Shown here in pieces: positions 25,759 through 35,086 of a DNA stretch of 64,000 bases. The first letter of the stretch is position 1. Every line of letters starts with the position of its first letter. The translations under genes were made by a program, and so were the position numbers. The notes under the pieces were generated by a model. It was not told the origin of the DNA, ran no database searches, and worked only from the letters and a program-made list of their open reading frames with translations. Source of the stretch: Romboutsia_E sp900604535. Lineage in GTDB: Bacteria > Bacillota > Clostridia > Peptostreptococcales > Peptostreptococcaceae. The stretch spans positions 1-64,000 of the forward strand of contig NZ_UWOT01000015.1 in assembly GCF_900604535.1 (NCBI RefSeq). Reading direction: 5' to 3'.

Positions 25759-25816
25759 CCTAAAGACTGTAAGCTATAAAATAATTAATAGCTTATAGTC
25801 TTTAGGTATATTTTTT
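25759..25816 (+). terminator. intrinsic terminator after DUF3298 gene
   Basis: 19-base arms (25759-25777 and 25788-25806) with one mismatch, containing TAAAGACT/AGTCTTTA, followed by TATATTTTTT. Starts 27 bases after the stop. Confidence 0.88.
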
Positions 25817-25863
25817 CTATTTATGTCCATAATTTAGATAAATATATTCTAGGGGGTATAAAT

Positions 25864-26049
25864 ATGATTGAATTAAATAGACAAAGTATAGTTGAAGGAA
25901 TACTTGAATTACAAAGAGAAGAAGAATTTAAATTAAAAAGTGCTTTAAAATCAATAAAGCTTATATTAGACGAAGATGGAATTTCAGATTTTGATAAATT
26001 AAAATATATAAATTCTCAACTTAGAGATATAATAATGCTTAATATATAA
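25864..26049 (+). CDS. small hypothetical protein, 61 aa
   Basis: Not recognised. It begins with ATG 7 bases after AGGGGG and encodes a charged, probably all-helical protein (LQREEEFKLKSALKSIKL, then DEDGISDFDKLKYINSQLRD). No membrane segment. It has a terminator of its own directly after, and another terminator isolates it from the DUF3298 gene upstream, so it looks like a genuine single small gene rather than a fragment. Confidence 0.65.
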   Translation: MIELNRQSIVEGILELQREEEFKLKSALKSIKLILDEDGISDFDKLKYINSQLRDIIMLNI

Positions 26050-26082
26050 AATGGCTACCTCATACTTAAGGTAGCTATTTTA
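26048..26082. terminator. bidirectional terminator
   Basis: Hairpin GCTACCT / AGGTAGC extended by AAAAT/ATTTT flanks, located between the convergent 61-residue gene (plus) and carB (minus). Confidence 0.8.
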
Positions 26083-26094
26083 TATATCTAATAT

Positions 26095-29000
26095 TTACTT
26101 TGCTATATCATAAACTTCTAATCTAGATTTGTTTATTTGCTTTTTCTTAACACCCACTAAAGCTTTTAATGTATCTAAAGATGTCATTACTTCAGTTGAG
26201 AACTCAGTTGCAGTTCTTCTTATTTTAAATCCATCTCTAGTTGAGTCATTACCTTTTGTAGGAGTATTTATCACTATATCAACTTGTTTATTTCTTATTG
26301 CATCTAATATATTTGGTCTAGATTCCTCTACTCTATTGACTACAGTAGCTTCTATTCCATTTTCTTCTAAACTCTTAGCTGTTCCTGATGTAGCCACAAA
26401 TGTATATCCTAGTTCTTTCATATCTTTTGCTATTTCCATAAATTCAGCTTTATCATAATTATTTATAGTAGCAAGCACAACTCCTCTTTCATCAGACATT
26501 TGCTTTCCTGCACCTATAAATCCTTTATATAGCGCTTCTTCTAAAGTTTCCCCTACACCTAAAACTTCTCCTGTAGATTTCATTTCAGGCCCTAAACTTA
26601 CGTCAACTCTAGATAACTTAGACATAGAGAATACTGGAACTTTAACTGATATTAACTTAGGCTCTTTATATACTCCTGTTCCATATCCTAAATCTTTTAA
26701 CTTAGCTCCTAACATACATTGAGTTGCTAAATCAACAATTGGCACTTTACTTACCTTACTTATATATGGAACTGTTCTACTTGCTCTTGGGTTAACCTCT
26801 ATTATATATAATTCCCCTTGGAATTCTATAAATTGTATGTTAACCATTCCAAGTACGTTAAGCTCTAATGCTATTTTCTTAGTATAGTCTAATATTTTAG
26901 CTTTTATTTCATCAGATACATTTTGGCTAGGATACATAGTTATACTATCTCCAGAGTGAACACCAGCTCTTTCTAAGTGCTCCATTATACCTGGTATTAA
27001 TATTTCTTCTCCATCACAAATTGCATCTACTTCTATTTCTCTACCAGTTAAATACTTATCTATAAGTACTGGGTTTTTCTTATCTCTTTCAAATGCACTT
27101 TGTAAGTATGCTTCTAACTTATGCTCTTCATAAGTTATTTCCATACCTTGACCTCCAAGTACATAAGATGGTCTAACAAGTACAGGGTATCCTAATTTAC
27201 TAGCTTCCTCTATACCTTCTTTAACTGACCATACAGCCTTCCCTTTCGGTCTATTTATATTTAATTTTTCTAATAATTCATCAAACTTTTCTCTATCCTC
27301 AGCTGCATCTATATCTGCAAAATTTGTACCTAGTATTGGTATTCTCTTTTCATCTAAGAATTTAGCTAACTTTATAGCTGTTTGACCACCAAATTGCAAT
27401 ATTACTCCATCTGGTTGTTCTTTTTCTATTATGTTTAATACTTCTTCCTCTGTTAATGGTTCGAAGTATAATTTATCAGATGTATCGAAGTCTGTACTTA
27501 CTGTTTCTGGGTTGTTGTTAACTATTATAGTTTCTATTCCCATCTTTCTAAGTGCTTTAACACAGTGAACTGAACAGTAGTCAAACTCTATACCTTGACC
27601 TATTCTTATAGGACCAGAGCCTAAAACTACAACTTTTTTCTTGTCATTTACTACAACTTCATCATATTGCTCATAAGTTGAATAGTAGTATGGAGATAAT
27701 GCATCAAACTCCCCACCACAAGTATCAACCATCTTATATGCAGGCTTTATGCTATATAAAGTTCTTAATTCATAAACTTTCTCTGGACTTATTTTCATTA
27801 AGTCAGATATCCCCTTATCTGAGAATCCTTTTTTCTTTAATTCAAGAAGATACTCTTTAGTTAAGTCCTCTATCTTCATTCCTTTTAACTTTTCTTCTTG
27901 CTCTACTATCCATTTGAATCTATTTATAAACCACTTATCTACACCAGTGATTTGTTCTATCATATCTATTTTGTAGCCTCTTCTTATCATTTCAGCTAAG
28001 TCGAATAGTCTTTCATCATCTGGTACTACTATACTAGCCTTTAATTCTTCTAAGCTCTTTTCTTCAGAAGGAGCATGAACTAATGAGTATTTTCCTATTT
28101 CTAGAGATCTTATACCTTTAAGCATAGCTGCTTCAAAGTTACTTCCTATACTCATTATTTCACCTGTTGCCATCATCTTTGTTCCTAACTTTCTGTTAGC
28201 TTGCTTAAACTTATCAAATGGCCACTTTGGTATCTTAACTACTACGTAATCAAGAGTTGGTTCAAAACATGCGTAAGTTTTCTTTGTTACTGCATTTTCT
28301 ATTTCATCTAATGTATATCCTAAAGCTATTTTTGCTGCAACTTTAGCTATTGGATATCCTGTAGCTTTCGATGCAAGAGCTGAAGATCTTGAAACTCTAG
28401 GATTTATTTCTATTATTGCATACTCTAAACTATGAGGATTTAGCGCTATTTGAACGTTACATCCTCCTTTAACTTCTATTGCATTTATTATATCTATAGA
28501 TGCTTTTCTAAGCATTTGATATTCTTTATCGCTTAAAGTCTGGCTAGGTGCAACAACTATACTATCTCCTGTATGCACTCCAACAGGGTCTATATTTTCC
28601 ATGTTACATACTGTTATACAGTTTCCATTACCATCTCTTATTACTTCGTATTCTATTTCTTTCCAACCCTTTATACTTTTCTCAAGTAGTACTTGTTTAA
28701 CTGGACTTAATTGTAAACCTTGAGTAAGTATTTCTGTTAATTCTTCAACGGTTTCAGCTATACCTCCACCAGTTCCACCTAATGTGTATGCAGGTCTTAC
28801 AACTACTGGATATCCTATTTTATTTGCAAATTCTAATCCACTTTCTAAATCAGTTACTATATCACTTACTACTACTGGTTGATTTATTTGTCTCATTACT
28901 TCTCTGAATGTATCTCTATCTTCACCTTTTTTTATAGATTCAACAGATGTTCCTATTATTTCAACATTATACTTTTCAAGTATACCTGCTTCATGTAATT

Positions 29001-29301
29001 CAACAGCTAAATTAAGAGCAGTTTGACCACCCATTCCTGCTAATAAACTATCCGGTCTTTCTTTTTCTATTATTTTTTCTATAAATTCTATTGTTAATGG
29101 CTCTATGTATATATTATCTGCAATCTCTTGATCCGTCATTATCGTTGCAGGGTTACTATTTATTAATATAACTTCTACTCCCTCTTCTTTTAAAGCCTGA
29201 CACGCTTGAGTTCCTGAGTAGTCAAATTCAGCCGCTTGACCTATTATTATTGGCCCTGATCCCAGTACTAATGTCTTTTTTATACTCTCTATTTTAGGCA
29301 T
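26095..29301 (-). CDS. carB: carbamoyl-phosphate synthase large subunit
   Basis: Makes carbamoyl phosphate from glutamine-derived ammonia, bicarbonate and two ATP, feeding pyrimidine and arginine synthesis. Full length at 1068 residues with the two homologous ATP-grasp halves: GSGPIIIGQAAEFDYSGTQA at the N-terminus and GSGPIRIGQGIEFDYCSVH near 560, and a C-terminal regulatory MGS-like domain (about 935-1060, GYTFVATSGTAKSL). It follows carA by 38 bases. The upstream PyrR attenuator shows the operon is controlled by pyrimidines. Confidence 0.98.
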   Translation of the reverse strand: MPKIESIKKTLVLGSGPIIIGQAAEFDYSGTQACQALKEEGVEVILINSNPATIMTDQEIADNIYIEPLTIEFIEKIIEKERPDSLLAGMGGQTALNLAVELHEAGILEKYNVEIIGTSVESIKKGEDRDTFREVMRQINQPVVVSDIVTDLESGLEFANKIGYPVVVRPAYTLGGTGGGIAETVEELTEILTQGLQLSPVKQVLLEKSIKGWKEIEYEVIRDGNGNCITVCNMENIDPVGVHTGDSIVVAPSQTLSDKEYQMLRKASIDIINAIEVKGGCNVQIALNPHSLEYAIIEINPRVSRSSALASKATGYPIAKVAAKIALGYTLDEIENAVTKKTYACFEPTLDYVVVKIPKWPFDKFKQANRKLGTKMMATGEIMSIGSNFEAAMLKGIRSLEIGKYSLVHAPSEEKSLEELKASIVVPDDERLFDLAEMIRRGYKIDMIEQITGVDKWFINRFKWIVEQEEKLKGMKIEDLTKEYLLELKKKGFSDKGISDLMKISPEKVYELRTLYSIKPAYKMVDTCGGEFDALSPYYYSTYEQYDEVVVNDKKKVVVLGSGPIRIGQGIEFDYCSVHCVKALRKMGIETIIVNNNPETVSTDFDTSDKLYFEPLTEEEVLNIIEKEQPDGVILQFGGQTAIKLAKFLDEKRIPILGTNFADIDAAEDREKFDELLEKLNINRPKGKAVWSVKEGIEEASKLGYPVLVRPSYVLGGQGMEITYEEHKLEAYLQSAFERDKKNPVLIDKYLTGREIEVDAICDGEEILIPGIMEHLERAGVHSGDSITMYPSQNVSDEIKAKILDYTKKIALELNVLGMVNIQFIEFQGELYIIEVNPRASRTVPYISKVSKVPIVDLATQCMLGAKLKDLGYGTGVYKEPKLISVKVPVFSMSKLSRVDVSLGPEMKSTGEVLGVGETLEEALYKGFIGAGKQMSDERGVVLATINNYDKAEFMEIAKDMKELGYTFVATSGTAKSLEENGIEATVVNRVEESRPNILDAIRNKQVDIVINTPTKGNDSTRDGFKIRRTATEFSTEVMTSLDTLKALVGVKKKQINKSRLEVYDIAK

Positions 29302-29339
29302 AATCTTAATCTCCTTAATCTCTTAAATATTTATAACAA

Positions 29340-30386
29340 CTATACTAATTCTAAGAATTTATCAAATACATAATCACTATCTTTTGGTCCAGGACAAGCT
29401 TCTGGATGATATTGTACGCTGTATATTGGTAATTCTTTATGTCTCATACCTTCCACTGTATTATCATTTAAGTTTATATGAGTAACTTCCATATTTTCTG
29501 GCATCTCACATACATAGTACCCATGATTTTGAGATGTTATAAATACTTTCCCTTCTTCTAAATCTTTAACTGGATGGTTCCCACCTCTATGTCCGAATTT
29601 AAGTTTTCCTGTTTTTCCACCTAATGTTAAAGCTAAAAGTTGGTGTCCTAAGCAGATTCCTACTATTGGCTTTTTACCTACTAATTCTTTTATATTTTCT
29701 ATTACTTCTTCTAAATCTTCTGGATCTCCAGGCCCATTTGATAAGAATATTAAATCTGGGTTTATAGATAATACTTCTTCTGGCTTAGTTAATGCAGGGA
29801 ATACTGTTACATCACAACCACGAGATGCAAATGATCTTAGTATATTTTGCTTAACACCAAAATCCATAACTGCTACTTTAGGTCCATTTCCTTCTATACG
29901 TTCTATTTCTTTTCTTGTTACTGTCTTTACTGCCTGTGTATTTGAGAAACTTTCTAACTTAGCCTTAACATCTTCTAATGAAGTATTTTCTAAAGTTATT
30001 ATTCCTCTCATTGTACCGTTATTTCTTAATATCTTTGTTAAAGCTCTCGTATCTATCCCCTCTAAACCGATTACTTTATTTTGCTTTAAGTATGTATCTA
30101 TATCCATTTCGCATCTAAAGTTATTAGGAGTGTCACTCTTTTCTCTTACTATAAATCCTTTTACATGAACACCTTTCGACTCAACATCTTCTAAATTTAT
30201 TCCATAGTTTCCTATAAGAGGATATGTCATTGTAACTATTTGACCATAGTATGATGGGTCAGTTAAAACTTCACCATAACCTGTCATTGATGTATTGAAT
30301 ACTACTTCCCCTACGCTATCCTTTAAATATCCAAAGGCTTTTCCCTCAAATATCGTTCCGTCTTCTAATATTAATTTACCCTTCAT
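29340..30386 (-). CDS. carA: carbamoyl-phosphate synthase small subunit
   Basis: Glutaminase subunit that supplies ammonia to CarB. The 348 residues have the N-terminal CPSase domain (LEDGTIFEGKAFG, FNTSMTGYGEVLTDPSY) and a class I glutamine amidotransferase domain with the nucleophile in GICLGHQLLAL near 240 and catalytic His/Glu in YSVQYHPEACPGP near 326. It lies between pyrF (12-base gap) and carB. Confidence 0.98.
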   Translation of the reverse strand: MKGKLILEDGTIFEGKAFGYLKDSVGEVVFNTSMTGYGEVLTDPSYYGQIVTMTYPLIGNYGINLEDVESKGVHVKGFIVREKSDTPNNFRCEMDIDTYLKQNKVIGLEGIDTRALTKILRNNGTMRGIITLENTSLEDVKAKLESFSNTQAVKTVTRKEIERIEGNGPKVAVMDFGVKQNILRSFASRGCDVTVFPALTKPEEVLSINPDLIFLSNGPGDPEDLEEVIENIKELVGKKPIVGICLGHQLLALTLGGKTGKLKFGHRGGNHPVKDLEEGKVFITSQNHGYYVCEMPENMEVTHINLNDNTVEGMRHKELPIYSVQYHPEACPGPKDSDYVFDKFLELV

Positions 30387-30398
30387 TTAACCTACCCC

Positions 30399-31115
30399 CT
30401 AAGCATTTTCTATTTCATTTACTATTTTTTCAGCTGCTTTTCTTGGATTTTCTGCTTTAGTTATAGGTCTTCCGACAACTAAGTAGTGAGCTCCTCTGTT
30501 TATTGCATCAGCTGGAGTAACAACTCTCTTTTGATCTCCTACTTCTGACGATGCAGGTCTTATTCCTGGACAAACTGTCACGAAATCTTTACCACAAGCC
30601 TCTACTATCTTATCAACTTCTTGAGCTGAGCAAACTATTCCATCTATTCCTGCTTCCTTAGCTAACTTAGCTCTCTTTATAGCTAATTCTTCTGTATTCA
30701 TGTTACATCCTATATCTTGTAAATCTTGATTGCTTAAAGATGTTAAAACTGTAACTCCAACTATTATTGGCTTTTCTATATTTAATTTTTCTGCTTCTTC
30801 TTTTGCAGCTAAAGCACACTGTCTCATACCTTCCATATCAGATACATGTATTGTCATTAACCATACCTTATCTCTTACTGCTGCTCTTACTGCACTTTGC
30901 ATCGTATTTGGTATATCGTGAAACTTAAGATCTAAGAATACTTTTTTTCCTTTTTCATTTAAGTAATCTACTGTTTTTCCTCTTGTTGCTACATATTGCT
31001 CTAAACCAACTTTAAATATATCTACACTATCTTCTAACTTATCTATTAACTCTCTAGCTTTATCAAATTCATTAGTGTCAATTGCAACTATTAATTTTTC
31101 TTTACCATTTCTCAT
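30399..31115 (-). CDS. pyrF: orotidine-5'-phosphate decarboxylase
   Basis: Last step of UMP synthesis: decarboxylation of OMP. The 238-residue TIM barrel shows the catalytic VFLDLKFHDIPNTM near 58 (Asp-Lys-Asp-type network) and the phosphate site HYLVVGRPITKAENP near 208. It is the first gene after the long pyr leader, so pyrF-carA-carB is the transcription order. No other pyr genes are in the window. Confidence 0.97.
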   Translation of the reverse strand: MRNGKEKLIVAIDTNEFDKARELIDKLEDSVDIFKVGLEQYVATRGKTVDYLNEKGKKVFLDLKFHDIPNTMQSAVRAAVRDKVWLMTIHVSDMEGMRQCALAAKEEAEKLNIEKPIIVGVTVLTSLSNQDLQDIGCNMNTEELAIKRAKLAKEAGIDGIVCSAQEVDKIVEACGKDFVTVCPGIRPASSEVGDQKRVVTPADAINRGAHYLVVGRPITKAENPRKAAEKIVNEIENA

Positions 31116-31150
31116 ATGCCTTCTCCTTTTTAATAAAGCCTTTATCTAAT

Positions 31151-31187
31151 AAAAAAGTCCTTATACCTATAAAGAGGTATAAGGACT
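31151..31187 (-). terminator. pyr attenuator terminator, proximal to pyrF
   Basis: Perfect 13-bp hairpin (arms 31156-31168 and 31175-31187) with U-tract 31151-31155 on the minus strand, 36-72 bases before pyrF. It follows the third PyrR box and should be the regulated stop of the second attenuation module. Confidence 0.9.
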
Positions 31188-31236
31188 CTATCTAAACTTA
31201 ATTTTAAATCCATAATTAGTTTTTAGATATCTTTCT

Positions 31237-31251
31237 CAGCCTCTCTGGACT
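31237..31251 (-). promoter_or_regulatory. PyrR-binding loop 3
   Basis: Minus-strand AGTCCAGAGAGGCTG matches the PyrR RNA-binding consensus (ARUCCAGAGAGGYU), the anti-antiterminator loop stabilised by PyrR-UMP. It lies between the two terminators. Confidence 0.92.
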
Positions 31252-31284
31252 ATTTTAAAAGACTTTATTCATTTTTTATTTTTA

Positions 31285-31317
31285 TAAAAAAAACCTTTAT
31301 CATCCAGATAAAGGGTT
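31285..31317 (-). terminator. pyr attenuator terminator, distal
   Basis: Hairpin AACCCTTTATC / GATAAAGGTT with one bulged C followed by eight T's on the minus strand. It lies downstream of PyrR box 2 and forms the first attenuation module. Confidence 0.85.
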
Positions 31318-31352
31318 ATAATGTAATCAAGTTTATATTATATAACCTTCTT

Positions 31353-31366
31353 AGACTCTCTGGACT
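31353..31366 (-). promoter_or_regulatory. PyrR-binding loop 2
   Basis: Minus-strand AGTCCAGAGAGTCT, one change from the PyrR consensus core CCAGAGAGG, followed by AAGAAGG. Confidence 0.85.
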
Positions 31367-31411
31367 AAATTTAAGGTGTATTTTATTTTTATTTAACTAA
31401 TATAATGCTTA

Positions 31412-31426
31412 AAACTCTCTCTGGAG
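31412..31426 (-). promoter_or_regulatory. PyrR-binding loop 1
   Basis: Minus-strand ACTCCAGAGAGAGTT keeps the CCAGAGAG core. It is the first of three boxes after the promoter and has no clear terminator of its own before box 2. Confidence 0.75.
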
Positions 31427-31459
31427 TAAATTAAAGCTTTATCTATTTTTCTTAAAACA

Positions 31460-31488
31460 ATTATTACATTAAATTTAAAGTATGTCAA
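31460..31488 (-). promoter_or_regulatory. pyr operon promoter
   Basis: TTGACA (31483-31488, minus strand), 16-17 bases, TAATAAT (31460-31466). It gives a leader of about 340 bases that holds three PyrR loops and two terminators; nothing else was seen in 31116-31496. Confidence 0.82.
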
Positions 31489-31496
31489 CAGTTCTT

Positions 31497-32306
31497 TTAT
31501 TCAATAGATTTATTTTCAATTATACTACAAATATAATTTTTGCCTCTTTTTTTCTTTAAATTTATTTTTTCAAACTTTACATCTATATTAAACCTTTCAC
31601 ATGCTAGATAAAAGTGTTTTAATGCTATACCCATACTTATTTTTGATTCGTTTACTATACCTTTTTTAGGCTTCTCTTCATATACATCAAATCCATAATC
31701 TTTAGCGTAAAATACCCATGGCTGGCTATTTTTAATAGAAGGAGCGAATCTAACTGCTTTAAGAACTTTAATCCACTTTTTATCAATTTTTTTACAAATC
31801 TTTTTTAATCTTTTTCTGTCTGGTTCTGAATTCATAGATTTAAAAAGCTTTTCTTCTTTTTCTGCATATCCAAATGCAATTATAACATATGGTCTCTCTA
31901 ACTTCTGTTCATAATCTTCATCTTCAATATCTATGTCTTCAAAATTAATAAACTCTAGTACGTCCTCTCTCTTTAAATTAGATTGTATCCAGCATGTAGC
32001 TATTCCTAGAGATGTTAACCCTAACACAATCTCTTCTACTGCAAAACCGATATTTTCTAAATAATCTTCACCTTTATTAGATGTTATTACTATGTAATGA
32101 GGAGCTTTTATATCACATGATTTTCCCATTAAAAATTGAATTAAATGCCCTCTATCTATTACATGTGCTTTTATATTTGATTCTTCATTTAGATAAGTTA
32201 TATTGCTACATAGACACTTAACTTCTTCCATTAATGATGATTTTATACTTTTATTTGAATAATTTTTTATAGATTTTCTATAAAAAATAGCATCATATAA
32301 CTCCAT
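31497..32306 (-). CDS. nitroreductase-family protein (TM1586-type)
   Basis: FMN-dependent nitroreductase fold. The 269 residues contain two related halves: AIFYRKSIKNY at the N-terminus (FMN-binding Arg/Ser) with GLTSLGIATCWIQSNLK near 103, and KAVRFAPSIKNSQPWVFYA near 185 with GIALKHFYLACERF near 228, the TM1586-like duplicated arrangement. Such enzymes reduce nitro or quinone compounds; substrate cannot be told. It ends 8 bases before the pyr promoter -35 box on the same strand, with no clear terminator, so read-through into the pyr operon is possible. Confidence 0.85.
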   Translation of the reverse strand: MELYDAIFYRKSIKNYSNKSIKSSLMEEVKCLCSNITYLNEESNIKAHVIDRGHLIQFLMGKSCDIKAPHYIVITSNKGEDYLENIGFAVEEIVLGLTSLGIATCWIQSNLKREDVLEFINFEDIDIEDEDYEQKLERPYVIIAFGYAEKEEKLFKSMNSEPDRKRLKKICKKIDKKWIKVLKAVRFAPSIKNSQPWVFYAKDYGFDVYEEKPKKGIVNESKISMGIALKHFYLACERFNIDVKFEKINLKKKRGKNYICSIIENKSIE

Positions 32307-32582
32307 CTATTTCCTCCTAACTTAACAATTTATTTTAAATTGCCTTACTTCATCGATTTATCTCCATTACTCTATTATAAATTCTTTTAAATATTTTTGT
32401 ACATATATTTAATATAAAATCTATATTAATTTATATTATTTTTACCTATAAATATACACATTACTTATTATTATATAAATCAATTTAAAATAAGTATTTT
32501 TCTCTTAGTTATTCCCTAAAATATAAGTATGATATAATAAAATATATATAAATTTTACTTAACTTAACATTGGAGGTATTAT

Positions 32583-33812
32583 ATGGATTTTAATAAAAAT
32601 TTAGATAAGTATGCTGAGTTAGCAGTTAAAGTTGGTGTTAATATTCAACCCGGTCAAGAATTGCTTGTTAGATCACCAATCGAGTGTGCTCAATTTGTAA
32701 GAAAAGTTGTTAAACATGCTTATGATATAGGTGCTAAAAATGTATATGTAGAGTGGTCTGATGAAGAATGTACTCTAATAAGATACTTAAATGCACCTAA
32801 AGAAGTGTTTAATGAATTCCCAAGATGGATAGCTGATCAATATGTTGATATTGCTAAAAAGGGAGGTGCATTTTTAAGTATTCATGCTGCTAACCCAGAT
32901 TTATTAAAGGATGTTGATCCTCAAAGAGTTGCTAATTATCAAAAAGCTTCTGGATTAGCTTTAAAAGAATGGAGATCTTATACATTAACTGATAAGTGTA
33001 AGTGGAGTATCGTATCTGTACCTACTGAGGCTTGGGCAAAAAAAGTATTCCCTAATGTATCCTCAAATGAAGCTATAGATAAACTATGGGATGCTATATT
33101 TAAATGTTCTAGAGTTGATGGGCAAGATCCAATTAAAGCATGGAAAAAACATAATGATGATTTAAAACTAAGAATGGATTTCTTAAATGATAAAAACTTT
33201 AAAGTTTTAAAATTTAAATCTGAAAAAACTGATTTAACTATGGAATTACCAGAGGGTCATATATGGCTAAGTGGTGCTTCGGTTGACCCTAATGGAGTTA
33301 AATTTAATCCTAATATACCAACTGAAGAAGTATTTTGCTTACCTCATAAATTTAAAGTTAATGGAATTGTTTATAGTACAAAACCACTAGTTTATGGTGG
33401 AAATGTTATAGATAATTTTTCCTTAACATTTAAAGATGGTAGAATAATAGACTATACTGCTAAAAAAGGTTATGAGACATTAGGAAAGCTTATAGAAACA
33501 GATGAAGGTTCTCATTATTTAGGTGAGGTTGCTTTAGTTCCATTTAAATCTCCTATATCTGATACTAATATAGTATTCTTTAATACCTTATATGATGAAA
33601 ATGCATCTTGTCATTTTGCAATAGGTTCTGCATATAAGACTTGTATAAAAAATGGTGATAATATAAAAGATGAAGATCTTGATAAGTACGGAATAAACGA
33701 TAGTTTAACTCATGTTGATTTTATGATAGGTTCTTCTGATATGAATATTATTGGTGAAACAAATAATGGAGATACTATACAAATATTTAAGGATGGAAAT
33801 TGGGCTTTCTAG
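32583..33812 (+). CDS. M29 family aminopeptidase (AmpS/PepS-type)
   Basis: Metal-dependent cytoplasmic aminopeptidase of 409 residues, full length for the family. Visible landmarks: N-terminal YAELAVKVGVNIQPGQELLV, EGHIWLSG and GGNVIDNFSLTFKDGRI, the metal-site region ETDEGSHYLGEVALVP near 303, HFAIGSAY near 345 and HVDFMIGSSDMNI near 376, which supply the Glu/His/Asp ligands. GGAGG lies 9 bases before the ATG. Monocistronic, ended by a strong terminator. Confidence 0.94.
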   Translation: MDFNKNLDKYAELAVKVGVNIQPGQELLVRSPIECAQFVRKVVKHAYDIGAKNVYVEWSDEECTLIRYLNAPKEVFNEFPRWIADQYVDIAKKGGAFLSIHAANPDLLKDVDPQRVANYQKASGLALKEWRSYTLTDKCKWSIVSVPTEAWAKKVFPNVSSNEAIDKLWDAIFKCSRVDGQDPIKAWKKHNDDLKLRMDFLNDKNFKVLKFKSEKTDLTMELPEGHIWLSGASVDPNGVKFNPNIPTEEVFCLPHKFKVNGIVYSTKPLVYGGNVIDNFSLTFKDGRIIDYTAKKGYETLGKLIETDEGSHYLGEVALVPFKSPISDTNIVFFNTLYDENASCHFAIGSAYKTCIKNGDNIKDEDLDKYGINDSLTHVDFMIGSSDMNIIGETNNGDTIQIFKDGNWAF

Positions 33813-33831
33813 TAAAATATCTATATATAAA

Positions 33832-33866
33832 AAAATAGGCTAAGTTATAAAAACTTAGCCTATTTT
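33832..33866 (+). terminator. intrinsic terminator after aminopeptidase gene
   Basis: Perfect 15-bp inverted repeat AAAATAGGCTAAGTT / AACTTAGCCTATTTT, 20 bases after the stop; its A- and T-rich ends could also serve the convergent kinase gene. Confidence 0.88.
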
Positions 33867-33983
33867 AACTTTGTTGACGACAAAATTTTATATTAATCTA
33901 TCTATATTATAATATAGATTAATTTCTAATACTAGGTTTATTGTACTTAAATTATATATAATTTATTCGATTTAGTAAAATCT

Positions 33984-34943
33984 TTATTTATCAAATTTTA
34001 CTTCACTCCAAATTATATCATTTACGTACTTTTGAACTAAATCAAATCCCATCTCTGGATGAATAGTTTCTTCTGTAGATATAGTTATTGTAGACATTGA
34101 TATAGCAAACTTTAGTGTATCTATTAAGTTGCACTTGTTAGCATATCCATATGCTATACCTGCTACAAATGAGTCTCCTGCACCTGTAACGTTTACAACA
34201 TTTACATCATTAGCTTTAATTTTACCTTCTTCTACTCCATTATTGTAGTAGATTCCATCTTCATCTAATGTTATAAATACATTTTCTATACCTAAGTCGA
34301 TGAAGTATCTTCCTGCTTTTCTTAAGTCTTCATCATTTTTTATTTTCATTCCACACATTATTTCAGCTTCATATCTATTTGGCTTTATTGTATGGAAGTA
34401 TTTTATTAAATGTTTTACTTCTTTTGCTTTAGCCGCTGATACAGGGTCTAATATAAACTTAGTGTTTCCACTAAAGTTCTTTAATATATATTCTACTATA
34501 TCAGGTCTATCTGAATCTAGTATCATATATTCGGCGTTTCTTATTATATCAGCCTTAGAATCAATAAATTCAGTTGTAAATTTATCTATTATTTTCATGT
34601 CTACTACTGCAGACACCATTTCTCCGTGCTCGTCTAAAACGGCCATATAAGTAGGTGTATGTCCACCTTCTATAATTAATGAATTACTCATATCATAGTT
34701 CATTTGCTTAGAATGTTCTAGCATTGCTTTACCAGCTTCATCATCACCTAGGATAGATATAAACTGAGTATTAACTCCTACCCTTGACATACATTCAGCT
34801 ATATTTCTACATACTCCTCCGAATGATGTCCTTACTTTTCCTGGGTTAGAATCATTACATCTATAGTTACTATCTGTAAATCCACATATATCAAAAACTG
34901 ATACTCCGAAAACTAATGTATACCTTTGGTTATTTTCCATCAT
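33984..34943 (-). CDS. PfkB-family kinase, PsuK-like (intact)
   Basis: The 319-residue ribokinase-like enzyme resembles pseudouridine kinases: NDSNPGKVRTSFGGVCRNIAE near 30-48, VDMKIIDKFT near 117, IKPNRYEAE near 188 (ATP/Mg NxxE) and the catalytic NVTGAGDSFVAG near 252. It lacks the N-terminal helix-turn-helix of the PsuK-like protein at 20009 but keeps every catalytic motif that one has lost, so it is the natural comparison. No PsuG gene is beside it. Pseudouridine as substrate is inferred. Confidence 0.85.
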   Translation of the reverse strand: MMENNQRYTLVFGVSVFDICGFTDSNYRCNDSNPGKVRTSFGGVCRNIAECMSRVGVNTQFISILGDDEAGKAMLEHSKQMNYDMSNSLIIEGGHTPTYMAVLDEHGEMVSAVVDMKIIDKFTTEFIDSKADIIRNAEYMILDSDRPDIVEYILKNFSGNTKFILDPVSAAKAKEVKHLIKYFHTIKPNRYEAEIMCGMKIKNDEDLRKAGRYFIDLGIENVFITLDEDGIYYNNGVEEGKIKANDVNVVNVTGAGDSFVAGIAYGYANKCNLIDTLKFAISMSTITISTEETIHPEMGFDLVQKYVNDIIWSEVKFDK

Positions 34944-35046
34944 ATCTTTTCGTACCCTCCCTAAGAATCACCTTCCCATTTTATCACATTCTTATGCTTT
35001 TTTTCTACATTTTTCGATTTTAAATTTCATTTATACAGATTTTTAC

Positions 35047-35078
35047 AAAAAAAATAAGGGTTAAACCCTTATTTTTTT
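35047..35078 (-). terminator. intrinsic terminator after metH remnant
   Basis: AATAAGGGTTT / AAACCCTTATT hairpin with long A and T tracts, 9 bases after the final metH stop; probably the ancestral luxS-metH operon terminator. Confidence 0.85.
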
Positions 35079-35086
35079 ATTTTAAG

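Noticed and set aside
33893..33921. AT-only inverted repeat as the terminator of the PsuK-like gene
   Set aside because: The stem is entirely A/T with irregular pairing and no clear U-tract; not strong enough to list.
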